NCBI GenBank assembly: GCA_964537825.1
Contig: CAZIDL010000019.1
Location: 1-38,817 of the forward strand
DNA length: 38,817 nt
Direction: 5' to 3'
DNA from: CAZIDL01 sp964537825
Lineage (GTDB): Bacteria; Bacteroidota; Bacteroidia; Flavobacteriales_D; CAYVSK01
Below the pieces are notes generated by a model. That model searched no databases, was not told the DNA's origin, and was given only the letters and a program-made list of their open reading frames with translations. Numbering within the stretch: position 1 is the stretch's first letter; each line of letters starts with the position of its first letter. Both the position numbers and the translations under genes were made by a program. Shown here piece after piece: positions 23,668-32,333 of the stretch.

Positions 23668-26037
23668 ATGAGTCGCCCTGATATTCCCCTGCTCTTTCTC
23701 CTTTTCCTTCCATCGCTTGCTTTGTCCCAACACACCCAGGTTGTCCGGGGAAAGGTGCTCGATGCATCGATCGATCGTCCTTTGATAGGGGCGGAGGTGG
23801 TGATCATGGACAGCGAACCGCTCAAAGGAGCTTCGACCGATACCAATGGTGCGTTCAGAATCGAGGAGGTGCCGGTCGGTAGGCATGATATTCGGGTCAA
23901 CTATTTGGGCTATGAGCCCAAGGTCCTTCGCAACATCCAGGTAAGTTCGGGAAAGGAAGTGGTCCTCAATATACGCTTGAAAGAGAATTTGGTGGAGAAG
24001 GAGGCGGTCGAGGTCGAGGCTGAGAAGGAGAAGGGCGAACCGCTCAACGAACTGGCGACCGTTAGTGCCAGACAGTTCAGTACTGAAGAGACCGGACGTT
24101 ATGCGGGTAGCCGGATGGATCCGGCTCGGATGGCTTCCAATTTCGCTGGGGTGAACAGTGCGAACGATGCTCGGAACGACATCATCGTTCGAGGTAATTC
24201 GCCCACCGGGGTCCTTTGGCGGATGGAAGGGATCGACATTCCCAACCCGAATCACTTTTCAGCTCAAGGGGCCACTGGTGGACCGGTAAGTATGCTCAAC
24301 AACAACCTATTGGCGAACTCGGATTTTCTGAGCGGAGCATTTCCGGCTGGATACGGGAACAGTACCGCTGCGGTCTTCGATCTGCGCATGCGCAATGGGA
24401 ACGACCAAAAAATGGAGTACACCGGGCAGGTGGGAATTAACGGTTTCGAAGCAGGGATCGAAGGACCAATATCCAAAGAGCAGGGGAGTTCTTTCCTGGT
24501 GAACTATCGCTATTCCACGCTGGAGGTATTCGACATGTTGGGTATTCGTTTCGGGGTAGGAGGGGTCCCGAACTATCAGGATCTCTCTTTCAAAGTGAAC
24601 ATCCCTACCGAGAATGCGGGCAGGTTCGAGCTCTTTGGCATCGGAGGGATCAGCGATATCGAACTTCTCGACAGCGAGCGGGAAGAGGAGGATTGGTCCT
24701 ATACTTCGAGCGGAGAGGATCTGGTCTTTGGTTCTGATATGGGGGTGGTCGGCCTCACCCACAAGCATTATTTGGCAGAGGACCTGCTCGGGAATGCCGG
24801 CGTTTCAGTTTCGGGTATGCGAAGGAGCATCGATATCGATACCCTGGAACCGGGCGGGGCTTCGTTCAAGACCTACAACTACGATTCGTTCGATGGAAAG
24901 GGAAGTGCTTTCTATACGCTCCGTAAGAAATTGGATGCCCAGCATCTGCTAAAAGGCGGTGTTCGTTACAAGCGATTCTTCTTCGATCACGAGGAACGTT
25001 TCTATAACCGCAGCTTTGGCCGCTACATCGATCTCATCGATTCAGAAGCCTCGACGAGCCTTGGGCAAGGCTTCCTTCATTGGCGCTATCGCTTGAACCC
25101 GAAGTTGACCTTCAACAGTGGTCTCTATTACCAGCAGTTCTTCCTGAACGACTCTCGCTCCCTAGAGCCCCGCTTCGGCGTGGATTACGCGCTCGCTGAA
25201 AAGGCCAGTTTGAACTTCGGGTACGGGCTTCACAGCCAAACGCAGCCGTTGGTCTTTTACTTCTTGGAGAGCTATGATCCCCATCAAAAGAGCTACGTTC
25301 AGACAAATGAGGACCTCGGCTTCACCAAGAGCCATCACTTCGTGCTCGGTTATGATCAGGGGATCGGAAAGAACTATCGGATCAAGGCAGAAGTCTATTA
25401 TCAAGACCTTTACAACGTCCCCGTCGAAGGGTACGGGAAGGAAACGAGTTTCTCCATGCTGAACGTGGGAACCTCCCTCGAAGGCCTCCCGCATGTGGAC
25501 AGCTTGGTGAATGAAGGGACCGGAGAGAATTACGGAGTGGAGTTGACGGTCGAGAAGTTCTTCAGCGATCGCTTTTACTTTCTGGTTACAGGAACCTTTT
25601 ATCGCTCCTTTTACGAGGGGAGTGATGGGGTGGAACATCCGACCCGCTACAATGGGGAATACACGGTGAACGCCCTTGGAGGAAAAGAATTCGCGATCGG
25701 TGAGAACAGTACGCTCGGGATCAACCTGAAGTACGTATACGCAGGGGGGAATCGCTACACTCCGGTCGATCTTCAGCGTTCAAGGAGGGAAGGCGAGGCG
25801 GTCTATAAGCGTTCACGTGCTTTTGAAGAACAATACAAGCCTTATTCGCGTCTCGACGTGAAGCTCGAGTTCAGGGTCCAACGGGAGAAAGCCACGCATA
25901 CCTCCTTTTTCACGGTGGAGAACGTGACCGACCGGGACAACATTCTCCGGCGGACCTATTCCCCTAAAGAAGGAGGGATGATCACGGACTACCAGCTCGG
26001 GCTCTTTCCTTATGGAGGATATCGGGTGACCTTTTGA
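23668..26037 (+). CDS. TonB-dependent receptor with carboxypeptidase-like N-terminal domain
   Basis: A 789-residue outer-membrane receptor. A signal peptide (MSRPDIPLLFLLFLPSLALSQ) precedes a CarboxypepD_reg-like beta-sandwich (VVRGKVLDASIDRPLIGAEV to EVVLNIRLKEN, about residues 27-115). The plug has NDIIVRGNSPTGVLWRMEGI, and NPNHFSAQGATGGPVSML. A 22-strand-type barrel follows, ending with an aromatic residue (YGGYRVTF). This is the SusC-like or FecA-like organisation seen in Bacteroidota, but there is no SusD partner next to it, so the substrate is unknown. I prefer the ATG at 23668 to an in-frame TTG at 23623. The 346-base upstream region may hold its control elements. A secreted esterase gene follows after 21 nt and may be co-transcribed. 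Confidence 0.93.
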   Translation: MSRPDIPLLFLLFLPSLALSQHTQVVRGKVLDASIDRPLIGAEVVIMDSEPLKGASTDTNGAFRIEEVPVGRHDIRVNYLGYEPKVLRNIQVSSGKEVVLNIRLKENLVEKEAVEVEAEKEKGEPLNELATVSARQFSTEETGRYAGSRMDPARMASNFAGVNSANDARNDIIVRGNSPTGVLWRMEGIDIPNPNHFSAQGATGGPVSMLNNNLLANSDFLSGAFPAGYGNSTAAVFDLRMRNGNDQKMEYTGQVGINGFEAGIEGPISKEQGSSFLVNYRYSTLEVFDMLGIRFGVGGVPNYQDLSFKVNIPTENAGRFELFGIGGISDIELLDSEREEEDWSYTSSGEDLVFGSDMGVVGLTHKHYLAEDLLGNAGVSVSGMRRSIDIDTLEPGGASFKTYNYDSFDGKGSAFYTLRKKLDAQHLLKGGVRYKRFFFDHEERFYNRSFGRYIDLIDSEASTSLGQGFLHWRYRLNPKLTFNSGLYYQQFFLNDSRSLEPRFGVDYALAEKASLNFGYGLHSQTQPLVFYFLESYDPHQKSYVQTNEDLGFTKSHHFVLGYDQGIGKNYRIKAEVYYQDLYNVPVEGYGKETSFSMLNVGTSLEGLPHVDSLVNEGTGENYGVELTVEKFFSDRFYFLVTGTFYRSFYEGSDGVEHPTRYNGEYTVNALGGKEFAIGENSTLGINLKYVYAGGNRYTPVDLQRSRREGEAVYKRSRAFEEQYKPYSRLDVKLEFRVQREKATHTSFFTVENVTDRDNILRRTYSPKEGGMITDYQLGLFPYGGYRVTF

Positions 26038-26058
26038 GGAAATGCGCACCTTTGAAGT

Positions 26059-27051
26059 GTGCGAACGATCCTACTGCTCTTAATTTCACCCCTTCTGCTT
26101 CCTCTTGCGTTCGGACAGCCCGTTTTAAAGGAGGTGCAGGATTTCGGTCCCAACCCGGGGAATTTACAGATGTACATACATGCACCAAAGGGAGGGAATG
26201 AAAGCAAAGAAAAGCCCCTTTTGGTGGCACTTCATGGGTGCAATCAAAACGCCGACGAGATCGCACAAAGGAGTGGATGGAATAAGTTGGCGGACCTTCA
26301 CGACTTCTACGTGCTGTATCCCCAGCAACGCTTCAGGAACAACATGTCCAGGTGTTTCAATTGGTTCCGGTCCAAGGATAGGCGGAAGCAGAACGGGGAG
26401 TTGACCTCGATACGGAGCATGATCGAGCACATGGTCCATCATTACTCGATCGATAGCTCGAGGATCCACCTTTATGGCATGTCAGCAGGGGCGGCGATGG
26501 GTGTCGTTCTTTTGGCCAATCACCCCGAAAGCTTCCAAAGCGGAGCCATCTATGCGGGACAGCCCTATTACGGGGTATTGAACGCTTTTAAGGGTTTAGG
26601 TGGGATGTGGATACCATTGGACCGGACGCCGGAGGAATGGGGAAAGCTCGTTCAGGAAGCGACGCCGGGATATCGAGGGGACTATCCACGGATCTTAGCA
26701 GTCCATGGAGAAATGGACCTTCTCGTGGAGCCGAAGAATAGCCGGGAATTGGTGGAACAATGGACCTGGGTACACGGGATCGATGCAGAGGCGGACTCGG
26801 TCCAAAAGGCCTTTCGTGGAGTGGATGCGGTTCAACGATCAGCGTACACCGATCAGAACGGAAATACGCTTGTCATTCTTTATTCGATCACTGGGATCGG
26901 GCATCGGATCGCCATCGATCCCGGAGATGGGCCCAGGCAGGGGGGAGAGGTCAATATCGCTGCCAAGGACATGGGGTTTCATTCAACCTATTGGCTCGGG
27001 AGGGACATGGGATTGTTCGATGGAGGATCGGGTTCAGGTAAACCACCTTAG
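26059..27051 (+). CDS. Secreted PHB-depolymerase/feruloyl-esterase-family hydrolase
   Basis: A 330-residue alpha/beta hydrolase with a signal peptide (MRTILLLLISPLLLPLAFGQ). VALHGCNQNADEI forms the oxyanion region, the nucleophile is S142 in YGMSAGAAM, and probable partners are D220 (HGEMD) and H282 (GIGHR). The family (esterase PHB, COG3509) includes extracellular poly-hydroxybutyrate depolymerases and feruloyl or acetyl-xylan esterases. The substrate is not decided by sequence. The start is GTG at 26059; an ATG at 26042 is out of frame. CACCTTTG just before the start resembles a -7 box with one mismatch. Being 21 nt after a TonB receptor gene, it may release the ligand that receptor imports. 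Confidence 0.85.
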   Translation: MRTILLLLISPLLLPLAFGQPVLKEVQDFGPNPGNLQMYIHAPKGGNESKEKPLLVALHGCNQNADEIAQRSGWNKLADLHDFYVLYPQQRFRNNMSRCFNWFRSKDRRKQNGELTSIRSMIEHMVHHYSIDSSRIHLYGMSAGAAMGVVLLANHPESFQSGAIYAGQPYYGVLNAFKGLGGMWIPLDRTPEEWGKLVQEATPGYRGDYPRILAVHGEMDLLVEPKNSRELVEQWTWVHGIDAEADSVQKAFRGVDAVQRSAYTDQNGNTLVILYSITGIGHRIAIDPGDGPRQGGEVNIAAKDMGFHSTYWLGRDMGLFDGGSGSGKPP

Positions 27052-27122
27052 GGAGGGTGTGGTCGCGAACTTTCCCTCCAAATATGCTGATCGGGTCATC
27101 CCTCCTTGAATAGGCAACAGGT

Positions 27123-27956
27123 TTATCGGTCGGGCTTTAGCTGGTAGACCACCCCTAGGGAGGAGGTGAAGTTCTTCCAGGCATTCTTTCCATTAAGGAT
27201 ATAGGAAGAAGCCAGCGAGATCCCCCACCCTTTGCCCAAAGGTTTATAAAGGGTCAGGCCGGTTTTTTGATAAGTTACTCCCAATTCCCTGAAGGAATCC
27301 GGCTCGAGGTTCCCGGTCCCGCGGTAATTCTTACCACCGATGGCATGCTGTGCCTCGTAATAAAGGTCCATGTAAAAGTTGTCCAAAGTGAGCCCCGCTG
27401 TTGCACTATATAGGTAAGCCGAGGGGACCGGGCCGAGCATATGGTCATAGCCTCCCCGAAGGTTGACGAAAAAAGGATACCTGGTGTCAAGCTGGAGGAC
27501 CCCTCTTCCCAGGAAACCCTTCGCCTGTTGCCCGATCGCACTAGCACTTTCGGTCTCGTAATCCGATAGGGGGTAATTGGCCCCGGGCCCCAGGATCAAA
27601 TTGATACGCCCTAGCGATCCCGCATCGGCATTGAAGAGTTCGTAAGCAAAGAGGATCCGACCGTCCTGGAATTTACCTGCTCCGTTGTCCGGATCGAGTT
27701 TGTTGATAAAGGGAATATTGACCAGGATCTCGCCCCCTTCGAAAATTCCATAGCTTGCGAAAAAGCTTCCGATGAGCTGTTGGTTGGAAGCTCCGATCTC
27801 GTTTCCCTTAGCCAGGGAATAGGCGGAGGCCTTTTGATAGGTCACTGAAAATGCCAGATCAGCGGTCCCCTTTTTTTGGAGGTATCCATCGAGCATCCCT
27901 TGCCCTTTAAGGAAAAAGGGGATAAGGAGGAGGAAAAGTGGGATACTTCTGTACAT
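27123..27956 (-). CDS. Outer-membrane beta-barrel protein of unknown function
   Basis: A 277-residue protein with a signal peptide (MYRSIPLFLLLIPFFLKGQG) and alternating hydrophobic/aromatic strands throughout, e.g. ADLAFSVTYQKASAYSLA, GRINLILGPGANYPLSDYE, FFVNLRGGYDHMLG, and FYMDLYYEAQHAIGG. The last strand ends LGVVYQLKPDR. It looks like a small outer-membrane barrel of the kind annotated as phenol-degradation/meta-pathway-like transporter or generic OmpL protein. I cannot name the family. The start at 27956 is preferred because longer in-frame starts would overlap the neighbouring lpxD-like gene and lack a signal sequence. It follows that gene after 32 nt on the same strand. Confidence 0.75.
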   Translation of the reverse strand: MYRSIPLFLLLIPFFLKGQGMLDGYLQKKGTADLAFSVTYQKASAYSLAKGNEIGASNQQLIGSFFASYGIFEGGEILVNIPFINKLDPDNGAGKFQDGRILFAYELFNADAGSLGRINLILGPGANYPLSDYETESASAIGQQAKGFLGRGVLQLDTRYPFFVNLRGGYDHMLGPVPSAYLYSATAGLTLDNFYMDLYYEAQHAIGGKNYRGTGNLEPDSFRELGVTYQKTGLTLYKPLGKGWGISLASSYILNGKNAWKNFTSSLGVVYQLKPDR

Positions 27957-27988
27957 AGGAGGAGCAGTGAGGAGCAGTTCAAAAAGTT

Positions 27989-28900
27989 CTATTTCACCGA
28001 CCTTCTCAATGCCGCGTATTGTTTGAACTTTTCCCGCGCCTCCTCCGCTGGGCTCCCCAAGTAGGCCTTCCCACCTTCCAGATCCTTTGAGACCCCGGCC
28101 TGCCCGAAGAGCTCGGCCCCTGATCCGATCGTGACATCCGGTATCACCCCGACTTGCCCCCAGAGCACCACTTCGTCCTCCAGGGTGACGCATCCGCTGA
28201 TCCCTACTTGCGAAGCCAATAAGCAATTCTTTCCGACGAGGGTGTCGTGACCGATGTGGACCTGGTTATCGAGTTTGCTTCCTGCGCCGATAAGCGTTCG
28301 ATCCGTCACGCCCCGATCGATGGTGCAGGATGCTCCAAGTTCCACATCGTCCTCCAGTTCCGTCCATCCACAACTGTACATGCGCTGTCGGCCGCTTTCC
28401 TGGTTTTTATAATAAAAAGCATCGCTACCTAGCACCGTATGGGGCTGCACTACTACGCGGTCTCCGAGCACGGTACCATGGCCGAGCACCACGCCAGGTC
28501 CGATCCGACAATCCTTTCCGATCCGGACCTGATCGCCCACGACCACCGAAGGATGTAGGACGCTGTCCTCTCCCACCTCTTGGGGACGCCCATCGCATTC
28601 CGCCCAGGATCGGTACGGATCGAAGTGATGGGTGAGTTTATTGAGGTCACTGAAGGGATCCTCTGATAGGATGAGCCCTTTGCCTTTCGGGGCTTCCACT
28701 TTCTCGTCGATCAGGATCGTAGTGGCCGTGCTATGAAGGGCCGTCTCGTAATACTTGGGATGGTCCACAAAGACGAGATCGCCGTCTCGCACCCGATGGA
28801 TCTCGTTGATACCAGTGACCGGATGATCCGCATCACCGACGAACTCCCTTCCGAGCAGCTCGGCCAGTTCCTGAAGGCGGTAGGGACGAGGAAGGTCCAT
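27989..28900 (-). CDS. LpxD-like acyltransferase, second copy
   Basis: A 303-residue left-handed beta-helix acyltransferase related to UDP-3-O-acylglucosamine N-acyltransferase. The N-terminal uridine-binding-like domain (about 1-105) has LQELAELLGREFVGD and DLVFVDHPKYY. Hexapeptide repeats run from about residue 112 to 275, and the C-terminal helix is short. The catalytic His is kept (H218 in HIGHDTLVGKN, the counterpart of H244 in the first copy). It is shorter than the main LpxD (349 residues) in this window and differs in the acyl-chain region, so it may transfer another acyl chain or act on another sugar. A second LpxD-like gene after efp is a recurrent arrangement in Bacteroidota, as I recall. 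Confidence 0.88.
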   Translation of the reverse strand: MDLPRPYRLQELAELLGREFVGDADHPVTGINEIHRVRDGDLVFVDHPKYYETALHSTATTILIDEKVEAPKGKGLILSEDPFSDLNKLTHHFDPYRSWAECDGRPQEVGEDSVLHPSVVVGDQVRIGKDCRIGPGVVLGHGTVLGDRVVVQPHTVLGSDAFYYKNQESGRQRMYSCGWTELEDDVELGASCTIDRGVTDRTLIGAGSKLDNQVHIGHDTLVGKNCLLASQVGISGCVTLEDEVVLWGQVGVIPDVTIGSGAELFGQAGVSKDLEGGKAYLGSPAEEAREKFKQYAALRRSVK

Positions 28901-28909
28901 GAAAAAGGG

Positions 28910-29482
28910 TCAGCTTTTGACCCGCTCTTGGTATTCGCCGGTCCGTGTATCGACCTTGATCTTTTCCCTCTGGTCGATGAAGAGCGGGACTTTCACTTCG
29001 GCTCCGCTCTCGACGGTGGCGGGCTTCAATGTGTTCGTGGCCGTGTCCCCTTTCACACCGGGTTCGGTATAGGTCACTTCCATTTCCACGAAGGGTGGCA
29101 GCTCGCAACCGATGGGTTTCCCTTCCTCCGCATAGAAGAGGACTTCTACATCGAGCCCTTCCTTGAGAAAGGCCGGGGCATTGATCAGGTTTTCCTCGAG
29201 GGAGACCTGTTCGAAGGTCTCCATATCCATGAAGTGATATCCCATGTCGTCCTTGTACAGGAATTGATAAGGACGTTTCTCAACCCGCACTTCTTCCACC
29301 TTGTGGCCGGCCGGGAAGTTCTTTTCCAACACCTTCCCGCTCGTGACGCTCTTCAGCTTGGCCCGCACAAAGGCGGCTCCTTTTCCGGGTTTTCGGTGTT
29401 GGAACTCGACGATCCGCATCAGGTCGTTGTTCTCTTTGATCGTCATCCCGTTCCGGAAATCGTTGGTGGTCACCGTTGCCAT
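28910..29482 (-). CDS. efp: Translation elongation factor P
   Basis: A 190-residue EF-P that relieves ribosome stalling at polyproline stretches. The three beta-barrel domains are recognisable: N-terminal KOW-like domain with the PGKGAA loop carrying K34, the residue that is modified in several bacteria, then the central OB domain and the C-terminal OB domain with the signature VKGDTATNTLKPATVESGAEVKVP. The length is standard. An internal promoter box upstream (29505-29512) suggests it can be transcribed separately from the lipid A genes before it. The stop lies 9 nt before the LpxD-like gene start. Confidence 0.98.
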   Translation of the reverse strand: MATVTTNDFRNGMTIKENNDLMRIVEFQHRKPGKGAAFVRAKLKSVTSGKVLEKNFPAGHKVEEVRVEKRPYQFLYKDDMGYHFMDMETFEQVSLEENLINAPAFLKEGLDVEVLFYAEEGKPIGCELPPFVEMEVTYTEPGVKGDTATNTLKPATVESGAEVKVPLFIDQREKIKVDTRTGEYQERVKS

Positions 29483-29504
29483 CTTCTGCAGCTTTTTAGG
29501 GGCA

Positions 29505-29512
29505 CAAAGATA
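29505..29512 (-). promoter_or_regulatory. Bacteroidota -7 promoter box (TATCTTTG) upstream of efp
   Basis: On the minus strand TATCTTTG is a perfect TAnnTTTG match 22 nt before the efp ATG, giving a short conventional leader. It lies between the ABC ATPase stop and efp, so efp and the following LpxD-like gene can be expressed apart from lpxD-lpxC-lpxA. I see no clear -33 element. Confidence 0.5.
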
Positions 29513-29517
29513 AGAGC

Positions 29518-30147
29518 TTAGTGCAGGGCACGGAGGCTTCCACTTTCGATCTGGTAGCGGCTGTGCTCCGGAGGAGCTTCCTGTTCCGGATCGTTGCTGC
29601 AGATGAGGATGGTCCGTTCCTGCCCCGCTTGCATCAGGAGGTCATGATAAAGCTCTCGGCCGGCAGCATCGATGTTCGTTAGCGGTTCGTCGAGCAATAG
29701 GAGGGCTGTGTCGCTGGCGAAAGCGATGCCGAGCTTGAGCCGTTGTTCCATCCCTGAGGAAAGCTCGCGAACAGACCGGTCCCGGGCATCCTCTAGCCGT
29801 ACGACCTCAGGGATACGTTCCGCAGCTTCTTTCAAAGGGCGAAAGCGCCCCCAGCTCTGAATGACCTCCATGACGGTAAAGTCGCGAGGGAGCTGGAGGT
29901 AAGGAGCGGCGAGGGCTACGTGATGGTAGACCTTTTCCGGGGCTAAGACCCCTTCTTCGTTGCGATGCTCCACGGTCCCGTAGCTAGGTCGGATAAAAGC
30001 AGCGATCAGTTTAAGGAGGGTGGATTTACCTGCTCCGTTCGCTCCACTGATGACGACTCGGTTGCCGGGGTTCAGGTCCAGGTCGATCCGATCCAGAACG
30101 GTCCGCCCTTCGAAGCGTTTTCCGGCTTGCTCAAGGCGGACTTGCAT
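29518..30147 (-). CDS. ABC transporter ATP-binding protein
   Basis: A 209-residue single ATPase domain. Walker A is GANGAGKST (35-43), the signature is LSSGM (129-133), and Walker B is LLLLDEP (149-155), followed by the D-loop-like LTNIDAAG and a final switch region with CSND rather than the usual His. The small size and absence of a nearby permease suggest a stand-alone or split exporter ATPase. I chose the ATG at 30147 (MQVRLEQAGKRF), since the longer form would overlap lpxA. Its place between lpxA and efp is conserved in Bacteroidota as I recall, so it may act in lipid or LPS handling, but its partner is unknown. Confidence 0.9.
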   Translation of the reverse strand: MQVRLEQAGKRFEGRTVLDRIDLDLNPGNRVVISGANGAGKSTLLKLIAAFIRPSYGTVEHRNEEGVLAPEKVYHHVALAAPYLQLPRDFTVMEVIQSWGRFRPLKEAAERIPEVVRLEDARDRSVRELSSGMEQRLKLGIAFASDTALLLLDEPLTNIDAAGRELYHDLLMQAGQERTILICSNDPEQEAPPEHSRYQIESGSLRALH

Positions 30148-30151
30148 GCTT

Positions 30152-30931
30152 TCAGGATACGGCCCCGCGCATGATCCCACGTTCGGAGTGCCGGATGAAC
30201 TCGATGATCCGTTCCCGTTCCGGGATGGCTTCGATCTCTTTCTCCACTTGCTCGAGTCCCGCGCTGACGTTGCTGTTCTGAACGAAAAGGAGGCGGTAGA
30301 TCTGTTCGATCGTGGCGATCGTATCGTCCTCGAAACCTCGGCGCTTGAGCCCGATCCGGTTCACTCCCGTGTAGGAGAGGGGTTCGCGGGCGGCTTTCAC
30401 ATACGGGGGGACGTTCTTTCGGACCAACGATGCTCCGGCCACGAAAGCATGAGCCCCTATGCGGAGGAACTGTTGGACCGCGACGAGCCCTTCCAGTACG
30501 ACCCAATCCTCCAACACGATGTGACCGGCCAGGTTGACAGCATTAGCGATGATGCAATGATCGCCGATCGAGCAATCGTGGGCAACGTGAACATAGGCCA
30601 TAAGAAGGCATTCCGAACCGATCTCGGTCTTGTAGCGGTCCTTCGTTCCGCGGTTCACTGTCACGCATTCGCGAATGATCGTGTTATCGCCGATCTCCGT
30701 CGTCGTATATTCCCCTTCGAACTTCATGTCCTGAGGGACCGCGGAAATGACCGCACCTGGAGAGATCTGGCAGTTCTTGCCGATCCGCGCACCGCTCATG
30801 ATCGTGACGTTGGGTCCGATCCAGCTTCCTTCCCCGATCTCCACATCCTCCATGACGGTCGCAAAAGGCTCGATATGGACGTTCTCACCGATGCTGGCAT
30901 CGGGATGGACGTTCGCTTCAGGCTTCGACAT
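30152..30931 (-). CDS. lpxA: Acyl-ACP--UDP-N-acetylglucosamine O-acyltransferase LpxA
   Basis: A 259-residue left-handed beta-helix enzyme that transfers a 3-hydroxyacyl chain from ACP to UDP-GlcNAc, the first step of lipid A synthesis. Hexapeptide repeats run from the N-terminus (VHPDASIGENVHIEPFATV) to about residue 180. The catalytic His is H118 in VHVAHDC. The helical C-terminal segment with NRIGLKRRGF is characteristic of LpxA and binds acyl-ACP. The start overlaps the end of lpxC/fabZ by 14 nt, so the genes are co-translated. Confidence 0.98.
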   Translation of the reverse strand: MSKPEANVHPDASIGENVHIEPFATVMEDVEIGEGSWIGPNVTIMSGARIGKNCQISPGAVISAVPQDMKFEGEYTTTEIGDNTIIRECVTVNRGTKDRYKTEIGSECLLMAYVHVAHDCSIGDHCIIANAVNLAGHIVLEDWVVLEGLVAVQQFLRIGAHAFVAGASLVRKNVPPYVKAAREPLSYTGVNRIGLKRRGFEDDTIATIEQIYRLLFVQNSNVSAGLEQVEKEIEAIPERERIIEFIRHSERGIMRGAVS

Positions 30932-32333
30932 GGACTTCTTTCTCTTTCACGATCTGGGCCATCATTTCAGCTTCAGTGGCTATTTCATTGCCCACGAAGG
31001 CTTTTCCTTTCATGTGTACGATCCCTCTTCGGATCGGACGGAGGAGTTCGAGCTGGAAGATGATCGTATCGCCCGGGATGACCTTCTTTTTGAATTTGGC
31101 GTTATCGATCTTCATGAAGTAAGTGATATAATTCTCAGGGTCTTCAACGGTGCTGAGCGCAAAGATGCCTCCGACCTGGGCCATCGCTTCGATCTGCATA
31201 ACCCCCGGCATGACCGGATTCTCCGGGAAGTGCCCTGTGAAAAAGGGCTCGTTCATGCTCACGTTCTTGATCCCGATGATGTTGGAATCGTCCATATCCA
31301 TGATGCGGTCGATCATCAGAAAAGGGGGACGATGAGGGAGCATCCGGATGATGCCGTTGATGTCGAGGAGGGGTTCTTTCTCGAGGTCGACCCGGGGAGG
31401 GGCTTTCGCCTCTTCCTGGATCTTTTCCTTAAGAAGTTTGGAAAAAGCCACATTGCCCGCATGACCGGGCCTTGCTGCAAGGATGTGACCTTTTATGGGA
31501 CGCCCCATAAGGGCGAGATCGCCCACGATATCGAGGAGTTTGTGGCGGGCCGGTTCGTTCTGGTACTTGAGCTCGCTGTTGTTCAGGACCCCGATCCCCT
31601 TCACCTTCACCTCTTCGAGGGCTTCGTCGCGTCCGAGGGTATGGGCTAGTTCCTTCAAGTATTCCCGGGACACCTCTCTTTCCACCAAGACGATAGCATT
31701 GTCCAGATCTCCCCCTTTGATAAGCCCGCTCTTGGCAAGTTCTTCGAGTTCGCTAAGGAAAACGAAGGTGCGACAGGATCCTATCTCGTCCTTGAATTCT
31801 TTGATATTGTACATCGAGGCATGCTGCGTACCAAGTACGGGAGAATGGTAATCGACCATCACCGTTATCCGGAAGTCCTCCGAAGGCACCGCCAACATTT
31901 CGATATCCCGCTCCTTGTCCTCGTAAGTGATGTTCTCCCGGAGCACGAAGTATTCGCGTTCCTGATCAAGCTCTTCGTAGCCTACGGCTTCCAACGCTTG
32001 CACGAAGGGATCCGCGCTCCCGTCCATTATCGGCACTTCGGGGCCATCGATCTCGATCAGCGCGTTATCGACCTGCATCCCGTAGAGGGCAGCTAGCACG
32101 TGTTCAGTGGTATGGACCCTTACTTCATCTTTCCCAAGCGTGGTCCCCCTTTCTGTACTTACCACATGGTCTACGTTGGCGGGTACGACCGGTGCACTTT
32201 CAAGGTCGGTGCGTTTGAACTTGTATCCGTGCTCACCAGCAGCCGGCCGGATGGTGACTTCGACGTTCTGGCCGGTGTGAAGGCCTACGCCAGAAAGGTT
32301 CACAGCTTCGCGGAGCGTCCGTTGCTTTTCCAT
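30918..32333 (-). CDS. lpxC/fabZ: Bifunctional UDP-3-O-acyl-N-acetylglucosamine deacetylase / 3-hydroxyacyl-ACP dehydratase
   Basis: A 471-residue fusion. Residues 1-300 are the zinc deacetylase LpxC, the committed step of lipid A synthesis: zinc ligands H78 in HTTEH, and H264 and D268 in HKLLDIVGD, plus the H291 catalytic region in RPGHAGN. Residues about 325-471 are FabZ, the hot-dog-fold dehydratase of fatty acid elongation: LPHRPPFLMIDRI, then H368 in GHFP and E382 in MQIEAMAQ. Fusing these two activities is typical of Bacteroidota and may balance use of hydroxyacyl-ACP between lipid A and membrane lipids. It begins directly after the lpxD stop. Confidence 0.98.
   Translation of the reverse strand: MEKQRTLREAVNLSGVGLHTGQNVEVTIRPAAGEHGYKFKRTDLESAPVVPANVDHVVSTERGTTLGKDEVRVHTTEHVLAALYGMQVDNALIEIDGPEVPIMDGSADPFVQALEAVGYEELDQEREYFVLRENITYEDKERDIEMLAVPSEDFRITVMVDYHSPVLGTQHASMYNIKEFKDEIGSCRTFVFLSELEELAKSGLIKGGDLDNAIVLVEREVSREYLKELAHTLGRDEALEEVKVKGIGVLNNSELKYQNEPARHKLLDIVGDLALMGRPIKGHILAARPGHAGNVAFSKLLKEKIQEEAKAPPRVDLEKEPLLDINGIIRMLPHRPPFLMIDRIMDMDDSNIIGIKNVSMNEPFFTGHFPENPVMPGVMQIEAMAQVGGIFALSTVEDPENYITYFMKIDNAKFKKKVIPGDTIIFQLELLRPIRRGIVHMKGKAFVGNEIATEAEMMAQIVKEKEVHVEA

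Noticed and set aside
26042..26058. ATG at 26042 as start of the esterase
   Set aside because: It is out of frame with the esterase; the GTG at 26059 directly precedes a good signal peptide.
27050..27079. AGGGAGG ... CCCTCC inverted repeat between the esterase and the outer-membrane barrel gene
   Set aside because: The loop is long (about 17 nt), no T-run follows, and another CCCTCC lies downstream at about 27110, so a terminator is not supported.
30020..31063. A 347-codon open frame antisense to the ABC ATPase and lpxA
   Set aside because: It lies opposite well-supported genes and gives a protein without recognisable features; it is a by-product of their codon use. The same holds for the 300-codon frame at 30747-31649.
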